From Nanobdellati archaeon (lineage in GTDB: Archaea > EX4484-52 > JAADEF01): a stretch of DNA of 5,721 nt. The notes beneath the pieces were generated by a model. That model was not told the origin of the DNA. It saw only the letters and a program-made list of their open reading frames with translations, and searched no databases. This document shows, piece by piece, positions 1 through 5,696 of this stretch. The stretch's first letter is position 1. Each line of letters begins with the position of its first letter. A program made the translations under genes and the position numbers. The stretch is from positions 1-5,721 of the forward strand of contig JALWJP010000058.1 in assembly GCA_026997215.1 (NCBI GenBank), read 5' to 3'.

Positions 1-1678
1 TAAAATAGGTGGGCCTGCAGGAAGCGGTGTAATGAGTTTAGGGAAAATGATTGGCAAACTCTTTCAAAAATATGGTTGGTATGTTGTTATTTATGATGAG
101 CACCCTTCTTTAATTACAGGAGGACATAACATTTCTTATGTGAGAGCATCTAAACAAAAGATTTATGCTCATCGCACTTATGCTCATATTTTGGTTGCTT
201 TAGATAAGCAAACAATTGATATGCACAAAAATGAATTGAAAAAACCTGCTTTAGTGGTTGCGGATGAAGGGATTGCTACTTCTTTAGATAACTTTGACAT
301 AATATCATTACCTCTTTCCCGTATAGCTAACGAATTGGGGAGTTTGAGATACTACAACACTGCTGCATTTGGTGCTATGGCTAAAATATTAGGAGCAAGC
401 AAGGAAGATGTTACTTCTGTTATAAAAAGATTATTTGGTAAAAAAGGGGAAGAAGTAGTGCAGAATAATGAGGCTGCTGCATTAAGATCTTACGATGCTG
501 TTGAGCATTCCTATTTTAAGTTAGAGAAAACAGGTAATAACTTTATGCTTATAGGAGGTAATGATGCTGCAGCCTTGGGAGCAATAAAGGCAGGTGTGAA
601 ATATCTTGGCCAATACCCTATGACTCCAGCTTCTAGTATTCTTAGTACTATAGCTAAATACGAGAAATCAAAGAATATAGTGGTTAAGCAAACAGAGGAC
701 GAATTAGCTGCTATTAATAGCATAATAGGAGCTGCTTTTACAGGAGCAAGAGCCATGACTGCAACATCTGGAGGTGGTTTTTCTTTGATGGCAGAAGCTT
801 TAGGTATGGCAGGAATGGCTGAGGTACCTATTGTGATAATTGAGTCTCAAAGAGGTTCTCCTAGTACTGGTATGCCTACTCACACAGAACAAGGAGATTT
901 AAGGTTTGTTATGCATGCTTCTCAAGGAGAATTTCCTCGTGTTGTGATGGCTCCAGGAGATGTAGAAGAAGCCTATTATATGGTATTTGAAGCTTTTAAT
1001 ATTGCTGAATTAATACAATCACCTGTAATAGTTCTCATGGATAAGTATTTATCTTCTACTATTCAAACAACACCTATTTTTAAAACAGATTTAAAAGTAG
1101 ATAGAGGCAAATTGTTGAAGGATGAGCAAGTAAAAGATATTAAGAATTATAAGAGGTATGAGGTTACAGAAGATGGTATTTCTTTAAGGGCTGTGCCCTC
1201 TCAACCTAATTGCATGCATGTGGCAAGTAGTTATGAGCATGATGAAACAGGTTTTACTACTGAGGACTCTGAAGAAAGAATAAGACAAATGAAGAAGCGT
1301 ATGAAAAAGTTAGCTGCTATACCAAAGCATGTATATGCTCCTAGAGTTTATGGAGTTGATAATGCTGATGTTCAACTCATTTGTTGGGGCTCTACAAAAA
1401 TGCCTTGTTTAGAGGCATTAGAAATTTTAAAAGAACATGGAGTAAGAGCTAGAGTCATACATTATCCTTATATTGTTCCATTTCCTTATGAGGAAACTAT
1501 TGAGATTCTAACTAAACCTAATGTTCGCAATATTGTTGTAGAGCAGAACTATTTGGCTCAATTTCGTGGTGTTATAAGAGAGCAAACAGGCATATATGTA
1601 GATGAGACTCTATTGAGGTATGATGGAAGAGAAATTACGCCCGAGGAAATTGCGGAATATGTGTTAAAGGGTGGTTAA
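1..1678 (+). CDS. korA: 2-oxoacid:ferredoxin oxidoreductase, fused gamma-alpha subunit (5' partial)
   Basis: This is the large subunit of a two-subunit enzyme that oxidatively decarboxylates a 2-oxoacid with CoA and thiamine diphosphate and reduces ferredoxin in the cytoplasm. The reading frame is open from base 2, and the codons before the ATG at 32 read KIGGPAGSGV. That is the glycine-rich GxAGxG start of the gamma domain, so the true start lies upstream of the window. Counting from the ATG at 32, the gamma domain runs to about residue 150 and includes the DEHPSLITGGHN segment (22-33). The alpha pyrimidine-binding domain follows, with YPMTPAS at 195-201 (family form YPITPSS), QRGSPSTGMPT at 273-283 and THTEQGDL after it. 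The late segment SSYEHDETGFTTED (399-412) and the C-terminal VVEQNYLAQF (502-511) are also typical. The beta subunit follows directly. The family is certain; the substrate (2-oxoglutarate, pyruvate or a branched-chain acid) cannot be read from the sequence. No ferredoxin-like delta subunit is in the window. Confidence 0.95.
   Translation, partial: KIGGPAGSGVMSLGKMIGKLFQKYGWYVVIYDEHPSLITGGHNISYVRASKQKIYAHRTYAHILVALDKQTIDMHKNELKKPALVVADEGIATSLDNFDIISLPLSRIANELGSLRYYNTAAFGAMAKILGASKEDVTSVIKRLFGKKGEEVVQNNEAAALRSYDAVEHSYFKLEKTGNNFMLIGGNDAAALGAIKAGVKYLGQYPMTPASSILSTIAKYEKSKNIVVKQTEDELAAINSIIGAAFTGARAMTATSGGGFSLMAEALGMAGMAEVPIVIIESQRGSPSTGMPTHTEQGDLRFVMHASQGEFPRVVMAPGDVEEAYYMVFEAFNIAELIQSPVIVLMDKYLSSTIQTTPIFKTDLKVDRGKLLKDEQVKDIKNYKRYEVTEDGISLRAVPSQPNCMHVASSYEHDETGFTTEDSEERIRQMKKRMKKLAAIPKHVYAPRVYGVDNADVQLICWGSTKMPCLEALEILKEHGVRARVIHYPYIVPFPYEETIEILTKPNVRNIVVEQNYLAQFRGVIREQTGIYVDETLLRYDGREITPEEIAEYVLKGG
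1669..1676 (+). promoter_or_regulatory. Ribosome binding site of korB inside the end of korA
   Basis: The last codons of the upstream gene contain GGGTGG. Its GGTG core (1670-1673) lies 5 bases before the ATG at 1679 and can pair with the CACC of an archaeal 16S 3' end. This supports the ATG at 1679 over the in-frame ATG at 1688, which has no comparable site. Confidence 0.6.
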
Positions 1679-2533
1679 ATGGTCAGAATGGAGGATTTAG
1701 ACCCTCATCATTGGATTCAATGGTGTCCTGGATGTGGTAATTTTGGTATAGTTACTGCTATGAGAAAAGCCATTGCTGATTTGGATTTAGATCCAAAGGA
1801 TGTTGTTGTTGTATCAGGCATAGGATGTTCGGGAAAAACGCCTCATTATGTAAAAACTTATGGTTTTGAGGCAATTCATGGCAGGGCTGTTGCTGTTGCC
1901 CTGGGGATAAAATTGGCCAATCCGCAACTTCATGTGATAGTTAATACAGGAGACGGGGACAATTACGGAATTGGCTTGAATCATTGGATACAAAACATGC
2001 GAAGAAATTTAGATGTGTTGCATATCGCTCATAACAACCATATTTATGCTTTGACGAAAGGTCAAGCAGCACCAACAACACCTTTTATGGAAAAAACCTC
2101 TTCTACACCTCATGGAAATCCTGAGAAGCCTTTAAATCCTTTATTATTGGCTTTATCTGCAGGAGCTACTTTTGTTGCTCGAGGATATGCAGGAGATTTA
2201 CAGCATTTGACAGAATTGATGAAAGAAGGTCTTATGCACAGAGGTTATGCTTTTATTGATGTCTTACAGCCTTGTGTTAGCATGTATCCAAAAATGAGTT
2301 ATGATTATTATAAGGAACATACTTATTATCTTAAGGATCATGACCCTTCAAACAAAGAAAAGGCAATGGAATTAGCTATGCAAGAGGATGATAAGTTAGC
2401 ATTAGGCGTGTTTTATAAAGCCAATACTTATTCTATCCATGATTTTTACGAGGATATACACCGGGATTTGCCTGCTTCTAAGCAAGACATCTCTAATGTA
2501 GATATTAACGATATTATAGAAGAGTATCTTTAA
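1679..2533 (+). CDS. korB: 2-oxoacid:ferredoxin oxidoreductase, beta subunit (TPP and 4Fe-4S binding)
   Basis: This is the catalytic partner of the preceding subunit. It binds the diphosphate end of thiamine diphosphate and one [4Fe-4S] cluster that passes electrons to ferredoxin. The 284-residue length is normal for the family. Near the N-terminus is WCPGCGNFG with Cys16 and Cys19. Cys50 in SGIGCSGK and Cys199 in VLQPCV complete the four cluster ligands expected by analogy with the Sulfolobus-type two-subunit enzyme. The thiamine diphosphate motif is GDGDN (from residue 91) followed 25 residues later by NN (119-120). LTKGQAAPTTP (125-135) is characteristic of this subunit. The ATG directly follows the TAA of korA in the same frame, with no spacer, so the two are surely co-transcribed and probably translationally coupled. 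The GDG region reads YGIGLNHW, where the usual form is closer to AIGGNHF; the other motif positions are intact. The substrate is undetermined. Confidence 0.95.
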   Translation: MVRMEDLDPHHWIQWCPGCGNFGIVTAMRKAIADLDLDPKDVVVVSGIGCSGKTPHYVKTYGFEAIHGRAVAVALGIKLANPQLHVIVNTGDGDNYGIGLNHWIQNMRRNLDVLHIAHNNHIYALTKGQAAPTTPFMEKTSSTPHGNPEKPLNPLLLALSAGATFVARGYAGDLQHLTELMKEGLMHRGYAFIDVLQPCVSMYPKMSYDYYKEHTYYLKDHDPSNKEKAMELAMQEDDKLALGVFYKANTYSIHDFYEDIHRDLPASKQDISNVDINDIIEEYL

Positions 2534-2596
2534 TACCAAAACATTTTAAAACTTTACTTTCTTTATTTATGTAGTGCAACATATAAAGGTGAAATT
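2534..2596 (+). promoter_or_regulatory. Intergenic spacer: T-rich possible terminator of korAB and candidate promoter of the eL21 operon
   Basis: This 63-base AT-rich spacer is the only sizeable gap between genes and separates two functional groups, so a transcription boundary is expected. A TATA-like TTTTAAAA lies at 2544-2551, preceded by CCAAAACA, which could serve as a weak BRE. Transcription would then begin near 2573-2576 and leave a leader of about 20-25 bases that holds the SD. A second TATA-like element, TTTATTTAT (2562-2570), would start transcription too close to the SD and is less likely. The pyrimidine-rich stretch 2552-2568, with runs of three Ts, could weakly terminate korAB. 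Neither element is a strong consensus match, and read-through from korB remains possible. Confidence 0.35.
2587..2592 (+). promoter_or_regulatory. Shine-Dalgarno site of rpl21e
   Basis: AGGTGA matches six consecutive positions of the archaeal anti-SD complement and ends 4 bases before the ATG at 2597. It fixes that ATG as the start and implies a leadered transcript. Confidence 0.75.
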
Positions 2597-2875
2597 ATGA
2601 AAAGATCTAGAGGTCCACGAAGAGCAACTCGTTATAAATTCAAATCAAGTGGGAAACTAAAAATAACTGATATTTTACAGGAATTTACTATAGGAGAAAA
2701 AGTAGCTATTGTTGCAAATCCTTCTTATCATAAAGGTATGCCTTTTAGGAGGTTTCATGGTAAAGTAGGAGAGATTATTGGTAAAAGAGGCAGAGCCTAT
2801 CTTGTTAAATTTAAGGATGGAGAAAAAGAGAAAGTGCAGATAATTGCACCGGCTCATTTGAAATCTATGAGTTAA
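2597..2875 (+). CDS. rpl21e: 50S ribosomal protein eL21 (L21e)
   Basis: A structural protein of the large ribosomal subunit, found in archaea and eukaryotes and absent from bacteria. The 92-residue basic sequence starts with a MKRSRGPRRATRYK arginine/lysine-rich segment that resembles the family's N-terminus. An SH3-like barrel follows: FTIGEKVAIVANPSYHKGMP at about 31-50, then RFHGKVGEIIGKRGRAYLVK at about 52-71. The KGMP..RFHG and GKRGRAY blocks are the family hallmarks. The length is normal. It is the first gene after the spacer and is followed 13 bases later by rpoF, the conserved archaeal order. The start is fixed by a strong SD at 2587-2592. No oddities were seen. Confidence 0.96.
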   Translation: MKRSRGPRRATRYKFKSSGKLKITDILQEFTIGEKVAIVANPSYHKGMPFRRFHGKVGEIIGKRGRAYLVKFKDGEKEKVQIIAPAHLKSMS

Positions 2876-2878
2876 AAG

Positions 2879-2883
2879 GGTGA
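2879..2883 (+). promoter_or_regulatory. Shine-Dalgarno site that decides the rpoF start
   Basis: GGTGA at 2879-2883 is followed by 5 bases and then the ATG at 2889. The in-frame GTG at 2880 lies inside this site, so the longest reading frame overstates the protein by three residues (MSS). The ATG at 2889 is the better start. Confidence 0.75.
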
Positions 2884-2888
2884 GTTCT

Positions 2889-3212
2889 ATGAGAATTCTT
2901 GAAGAGAAAGAAATTAGTGCTTATGAGGCTAGAGAATATATTAAAGATTTGAATGATGAAGAGATTAGTTTTGAACAAAAAATAACAAAAGATTTTCTCA
3001 ATAAATATTACAATTTCGATGAAAAAACATTTAAAGAGGTTAAAGATGCATTAGAAAAAATGGAATTAAAGCCTCATCAAGTTGCGATGATTCTTAATGT
3101 ATTACCTGAGGATGAAGATCAAGTAAAAGCTATCTTTGCTAAAGAGCGTAATTCTCCGAGTGAAGAACAAATAAAGCAAATTATAGAGTTATGCATAAAG
3201 TTAAAATCCTAA
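2889..3212 (+). CDS. rpoF: DNA-directed RNA polymerase subunit F (Rpb4-like)
   Basis: RpoF/Rpb4 pairs with RpoE/Rpb7 to form the stalk of archaeal RNA polymerase, which helps open promoters, binds nascent RNA and affects termination. With the ATG at 2889 the protein has 107 residues, normal for the family. It is acidic and helical. It opens MRILEEKEISAYEAREYI and has LKPHQVAMILNVLPEDEDQV in the C-terminal half, then IFAKERNSPSEEQIKQII near the end. The LPEDEDQVKAIFAKER block is the clearest family signature. The partner RpoE is not in the window. The gene sits between eL21 and DUF655, its usual archaeal neighbours, with gaps of 13 and 22 bases, so one transcript is likely. An in-frame GTG at 2880 is rejected as the start because it lies inside the SD. 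Confidence 0.93.
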   Translation: MRILEEKEISAYEAREYIKDLNDEEISFEQKITKDFLNKYYNFDEKTFKEVKDALEKMELKPHQVAMILNVLPEDEDQVKAIFAKERNSPSEEQIKQIIELCIKLKS

Positions 3213-3224
3213 TCATCCGAGCCC

Positions 3225-3231
3225 AGGTGAT
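3225..3231 (+). promoter_or_regulatory. Shine-Dalgarno site of the DUF655 gene
   Basis: AGGTGAT is a seven-base match to the anti-SD complement, the longest gap-free match seen in the window. It ends 3 bases before the ATG at 3235. It supports that start and suggests efficient independent initiation within the operon. Confidence 0.75.
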
Positions 3232-3234
3232 TAT

Positions 3235-3822
3235 ATGAAAAAAGACGATTATGCAATAATATTGGATTTTCTACCTAAAGGTTATGCAGGTAGTAGGAGA
3301 CTAGAACCTATAGCTCAAGCCGTAACTACTGAGCAATTTACTCTTCTAGAGTTAAGGCCTAAGCCCGGAGTAACCTTAAAAATAGGGGAAAAAGTATTTA
3401 TTGGTAAGGAGGGAAGGGATAAGATAGATAGAGTAATAGGAAGGATAAATTATAGAAAACTTACTGCAACTGCTCAAACCGAATTGCCTAAAGTTATTGA
3501 GAAAATAGTGGAGGAGGAAGAAAAGAGATTTATAGATTTTTATAATAAAGCAGAGAGTATCACTATTAGAGAACATCAATTAGATCTTTTACCTGGGTTG
3601 GGTAAGAAATCTTTATGGGAGTTCTTAGAGGAGAGGAAGAAAAAGCTATTTGAAAGTTATGCAGATATTAAGGCGAGAGTTCCTTCTTTTCCAGATCCAA
3701 AAAAATTAATAGTAAAGAGAATACTTCAAGAATTACAAGAACCTCAAAAACGTTATTTATTCGTAAGGCATTTTACACCTCAACCGCGTTATCATAAATT
3801 TAGGAAGTTCGGTAGGGGATGA
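3235..3822 (+). CDS. DUF655 family protein (predicted OB-fold plus helix-hairpin-helix nucleic-acid binder)
   Basis: A conserved archaeal protein with no established biochemical role that I know of. The 195-residue length fits the family. The N-terminal half is beta-rich (YAIILDFLPKGYAG at 6-19, then FTLLELRPKPG and GEKVFIGKEGRDKIDRVIGR to about 70), consistent with an OB-like fold. An acidic helix, VEEEEKRFIDFYNKAE, spans 92-107. HQLDLLPGLGKKSLWEFLEE (114-133) is a helix-hairpin-helix motif with the LPGLGKK turn at 119-125, which normally contacts the DNA or RNA backbone. The tail is basic and aromatic (KRYLFVRHF at 172-180, then RYHKFRKFGRG). The gene lies between rpoF and serS, with its stop 3 bases before the serS start. 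Family knowledge plus the neighbourhood suggests a role in RNA metabolism, ribosome assembly or transcription. That role is inference. Family assignment is firm; function is unknown. Confidence 0.85.
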   Translation: MKKDDYAIILDFLPKGYAGSRRLEPIAQAVTTEQFTLLELRPKPGVTLKIGEKVFIGKEGRDKIDRVIGRINYRKLTATAQTELPKVIEKIVEEEEKRFIDFYNKAESITIREHQLDLLPGLGKKSLWEFLEERKKKLFESYADIKARVPSFPDPKKLIVKRILQELQEPQKRYLFVRHFTPQPRYHKFRKFGRG

Positions 3823-3825
3823 AGA

Positions 3826-5112
3826 ATGATTCCTTTAAAATTTTTGAAGGAAAATGTGGAAAACTATATAAAAGATTTGGAGAAAAGGAATGAGCAAGAT
3901 TTAATCCCTAAAGTTAAAGAAGTGTTGGAGCTTGATGATCAAAGGAAGAAATTACAAAAGAAGTTGGACGAGTTGAGACATTTAAGAAATGAGGCAGCAC
4001 AAGCTATTTCTCGTTTGAAGAGAGAAGGAAAAGATGCAATAAATAAGATTGATGAGATGAAAAAGATAAGTAAAGATATTGAGGAGAAAGAAGAAAATCT
4101 TAAGGAGATAGAGTCGAAGATTAGAGAAATACTACTTATTTTACCGAATATGACTCATGAATCTGTACCTTATGGGAAGGACGAAGAAGATAACGTGGTT
4201 ATAAAAGAAGTGGGCGAGAAAAAGGATTTTTCATTTGAACCTAAAGACCACATAGAGTTATTTGAGTTAAATGATTGGTTTGATTTAGAAAGAGCAGCGA
4301 AGGTTTCAGGTTCTCGATTTTATTATTTGAAAGGGGATGCCGTGAAATTAGAGATGGCTCTTATTCAGTATGCTTTGGATTTTTTAGAGAAAAAAGGTTT
4401 TAAGATTTATACAGTGCCTATGATTGTTAATGATACTGCATTATATGGAACTGGTTTTCTTCCTCGTGGTCGTGAGGATCTCTATAAGATAGAAGGAGAA
4501 GAAAAATATTTAATAGGGACTGCAGAAGTGAGTTTGGGAGCAATGCATATGAATGAAGTGTTGCTAGAAAGAGATTTACCTTTAAGGTATGCGGGTATAA
4601 GTTCTTGTTTTAGAACAGAAGCAGGGAGTCATGGAAGAGACACTAAAGGTATTTTTAGAGTACATCAATTTGAGAAGGTGGAGATGTTTATTTTTTCTCA
4701 TCCTGAAAAATCATGGGAGGAACATGAGTTTTTGTTAAGCACAGCAGAAGAATTTTATCAGAGTTTAGGTATACCTTACAGAGTAGTTAACATAAGTTCA
4801 GGAGATTTGGGGTGGGTGGCGGCTAAAAAATATGATATAGAAGCATGGCTTCCAGGACAGGGAAAATATAGAGAAGTTGTTAGTTGTTCTAATTGTACTT
4901 TTTATCAATCTACACGTCTTAATGTTAAGTATAGGGAAAAAGAAGGATCAAAACCTAAAGATTATGTGCATACTTTGAACAGCACTTTAACTGCAGTACA
5001 AAGGACGATGATTGCTATAGTAGAGAATTATCAGCAAGAAGATGGTAGTGTGGTTATTCCAAAGGTTCTGAGATCTTACATAGGAGGGAAGGACGTAATA
5101 GGAGGGAAGTAA
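3826..5112 (+). CDS. serS: Seryl-tRNA synthetase, standard (bacterial-like) type
   Basis: Charges tRNA-Ser with serine using ATP, in the cytoplasm. The 428-residue length matches the standard type (about 430), not the methanogen type. An N-terminal helical hairpin (about 27-105, rich in K/E/L) is the tRNA-binding coiled coil. The class II core follows: motif 1 around 178-202 (ending VPMIVN), the serine-site TAE at 232-234, motif 2 from FRTEAGSHGRDTKG (262-275) through FRVHQFEK (277-284), and motif 3 from LNSTLTAVQRTM (384-395) to ENYQQEDG (400-407). Expected catalytic residues are present, including motif 2 Arg263 and motif 3 Arg393. SCSNCTFYQSTR (353-364) departs from the commoner archaeal SCSNCTDYQARR. 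The C-terminus carries a small duplication, IGGKDVIGGK. The start is 3 bases after the DUF655 stop; its SD (AGGGGATGA, 3814-3822) is imperfect and overlaps that stop, suggesting coupling. The gene overlaps the next one by one base. Confidence 0.95.
   Translation: MIPLKFLKENVENYIKDLEKRNEQDLIPKVKEVLELDDQRKKLQKKLDELRHLRNEAAQAISRLKREGKDAINKIDEMKKISKDIEEKEENLKEIESKIREILLILPNMTHESVPYGKDEEDNVVIKEVGEKKDFSFEPKDHIELFELNDWFDLERAAKVSGSRFYYLKGDAVKLEMALIQYALDFLEKKGFKIYTVPMIVNDTALYGTGFLPRGREDLYKIEGEEKYLIGTAEVSLGAMHMNEVLLERDLPLRYAGISSCFRTEAGSHGRDTKGIFRVHQFEKVEMFIFSHPEKSWEEHEFLLSTAEEFYQSLGIPYRVVNISSGDLGWVAAKKYDIEAWLPGQGKYREVVSCSNCTFYQSTRLNVKYREKEGSKPKDYVHTLNSTLTAVQRTMIAIVENYQQEDGSVVIPKVLRSYIGGKDVIGGK
5080..5109 (+). 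repeat. Short direct repeat at the serS 3' end; second copy is the SD of the kinase gene
   Basis: ATAGGAGGGAAG occurs at 5080-5091 and again at 5098-5109, an 18-base (six-codon) period in the same frame, so SerRS ends IGGKDVIGGK. The second copy places AGGAGG (5100-5105) 6 bases before the kinase ATG at 5112, an ideal SD. The first copy is too far upstream to initiate at that ATG. The match and positions are read directly; the idea that a local duplication produced it is inference. Confidence 0.8.
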
Positions 5113-5648
5113 TGAAAATTACTGTTAGCGGTTTAGCAGGTACAGGAAAAACAACTTTAGCTAGTTTTTTAGCCTCTTATTATGGTTACAATTATTATCC
5201 CATGAGTAGAATTTTTAGAGAAGAAGCAAGGAAAAGAGGGTTAAGTATAGAGGAGTTTAGCAAGTCGAAGGAAAGAAGCGAGATAGACAAGGTTTTAGAT
5301 GAAGAAACAAAAAGAATATGTAAAAATTATGATAATATCGTGTTAGAAGGTAGATTAGTTGCATGGTTATGTAAGGCGGCAGAAGTAAGGATATGGTTAC
5401 ACGCTCCTTTATCTATTAGAGCTAAAAGATTAAGTAAAAGAGAAGGAATAACTTATAAAGAAGCTTTAAAGCGATTGAAAGAAAGAGATGAAGCGGATAG
5501 AAAACACTATCTTAGACTTTATGGTATAGATATTACAGATCTTAGCGTTTACAACCTCATAATTGATACGGCAAAACACAATATAGATAGTATGAAGGCT
5601 GTTGCATTAGATTTTATAGAGGAAAAAAGAAAACAAATTAACCGTTAA
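5112..5648 (+). CDS. cmk: Archaeal-type cytidylate (CMP/dCMP) kinase family protein
   Basis: A P-loop nucleoside monophosphate kinase expected to phosphorylate CMP and dCMP with ATP for pyrimidine nucleotide supply. The 178-residue length fits the compact archaeal type. The Walker A loop is GLAGTGKTT (7-15). The NMP-binding region follows, with FREEARKRGLSIEEFSK (35-51). VLEGRLVAW (77-85) matches the family's conserved LEGR segment. IWLHAPLSIRAKRLSKREG (94-112) and EALKRLKERDEADRKHY (117-133) form the lid region with its arginines, and YGIDITDLSVYNLIIDT (137-153) is the archaeal CMK signature end. Two places differ from the usual form: the P-loop commonly reads GPPGSGKTT or TTT, and the SAG(D/E) before FR is replaced by PMSR (30-33). 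The strict nucleotide is therefore less certain; AMP or a broader range is possible. ATG 5112 overlaps the serS stop (TAATG) and has a strong SD. It is the last gene of the run. Confidence 0.85.
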   Translation: MKITVSGLAGTGKTTLASFLASYYGYNYYPMSRIFREEARKRGLSIEEFSKSKERSEIDKVLDEETKRICKNYDNIVLEGRLVAWLCKAAEVRIWLHAPLSIRAKRLSKREGITYKEALKRLKERDEADRKHYLRLYGIDITDLSVYNLIIDTAKHNIDSMKAVALDFIEEKRKQINR

Positions 5649-5653
5649 CTATA

Positions 5654-5696
5654 AATAATTTTTCTGCCCTAATTTTTCTATGGCAGAAAAATTATT
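5654..5696 (+). terminator. Perfect 15-bp inverted repeat with T tracts after the kinase gene, probable operon terminator
   Basis: AATAATTTTTCTGCC (5654-5668) and GGCAGAAAAATTATT (5682-5696) are perfect reverse complements around a 13-base loop. The structure starts 5 bases after the kinase stop. TAATTTTTCT occurs twice (5656-5665 and 5670-5679, 14 bases apart), and its complement AGAAAAATTA is at 5686-5695, so the right arm can pair with either copy. Two T5 tracts (5659-5663, 5673-5677) on this strand suit archaeal T-tract termination. The complementary strand also has a T5 tract (over 5687-5691), so the element could act in both directions. No strong T run follows the right arm, so it is not a classic bacterial terminator. 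Confidence 0.6.

Noticed and set aside
511..756. Minus-strand open frame of 81 codons inside korA
   Set aside because: It lies fully opposite the conserved alpha domain, has no family resemblance, and is explained as a shadow of the coding frame.
1210..1221. GCATGC/TGCATGCA-type palindrome in korA
   Set aside because: It falls in codons of a conserved protein segment and is short; no partner site or regulatory context is evident.
1688..1690. ATG at 1688 as the korB start
   Set aside because: The ATG at 1679 has a GGTG site 5 bases upstream, while 1688 lacks one. The difference is only three residues, so this is not fully excluded.
2569..2582. Imperfect palindrome ATGTAGTGCAACAT in the spacer as an operator
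   Set aside because: Only the outer four base pairs and one inner pair match, which is expected by chance in AT-rich DNA.
2675..2857. Minus-strand open frame of 60 codons inside eL21
   Set aside because: It lies opposite a well-conserved ribosomal protein gene, is rich in Phe/Ser/Asn as expected of antisense AT-rich DNA, and has no SD context worth noting.
2880..2888. GTG at 2880 as the rpoF start
   Set aside because: The GTG is part of the GGTGA SD for the ATG at 2889, and it would have no SD of its own at proper spacing.
3376..3579. Minus-strand open frame of 67 codons inside the DUF655 gene
   Set aside because: It shows low-complexity Phe/Leu/Ser/Ile composition typical of the antisense of Lys/Glu-rich coding DNA, with no recognisable domain.
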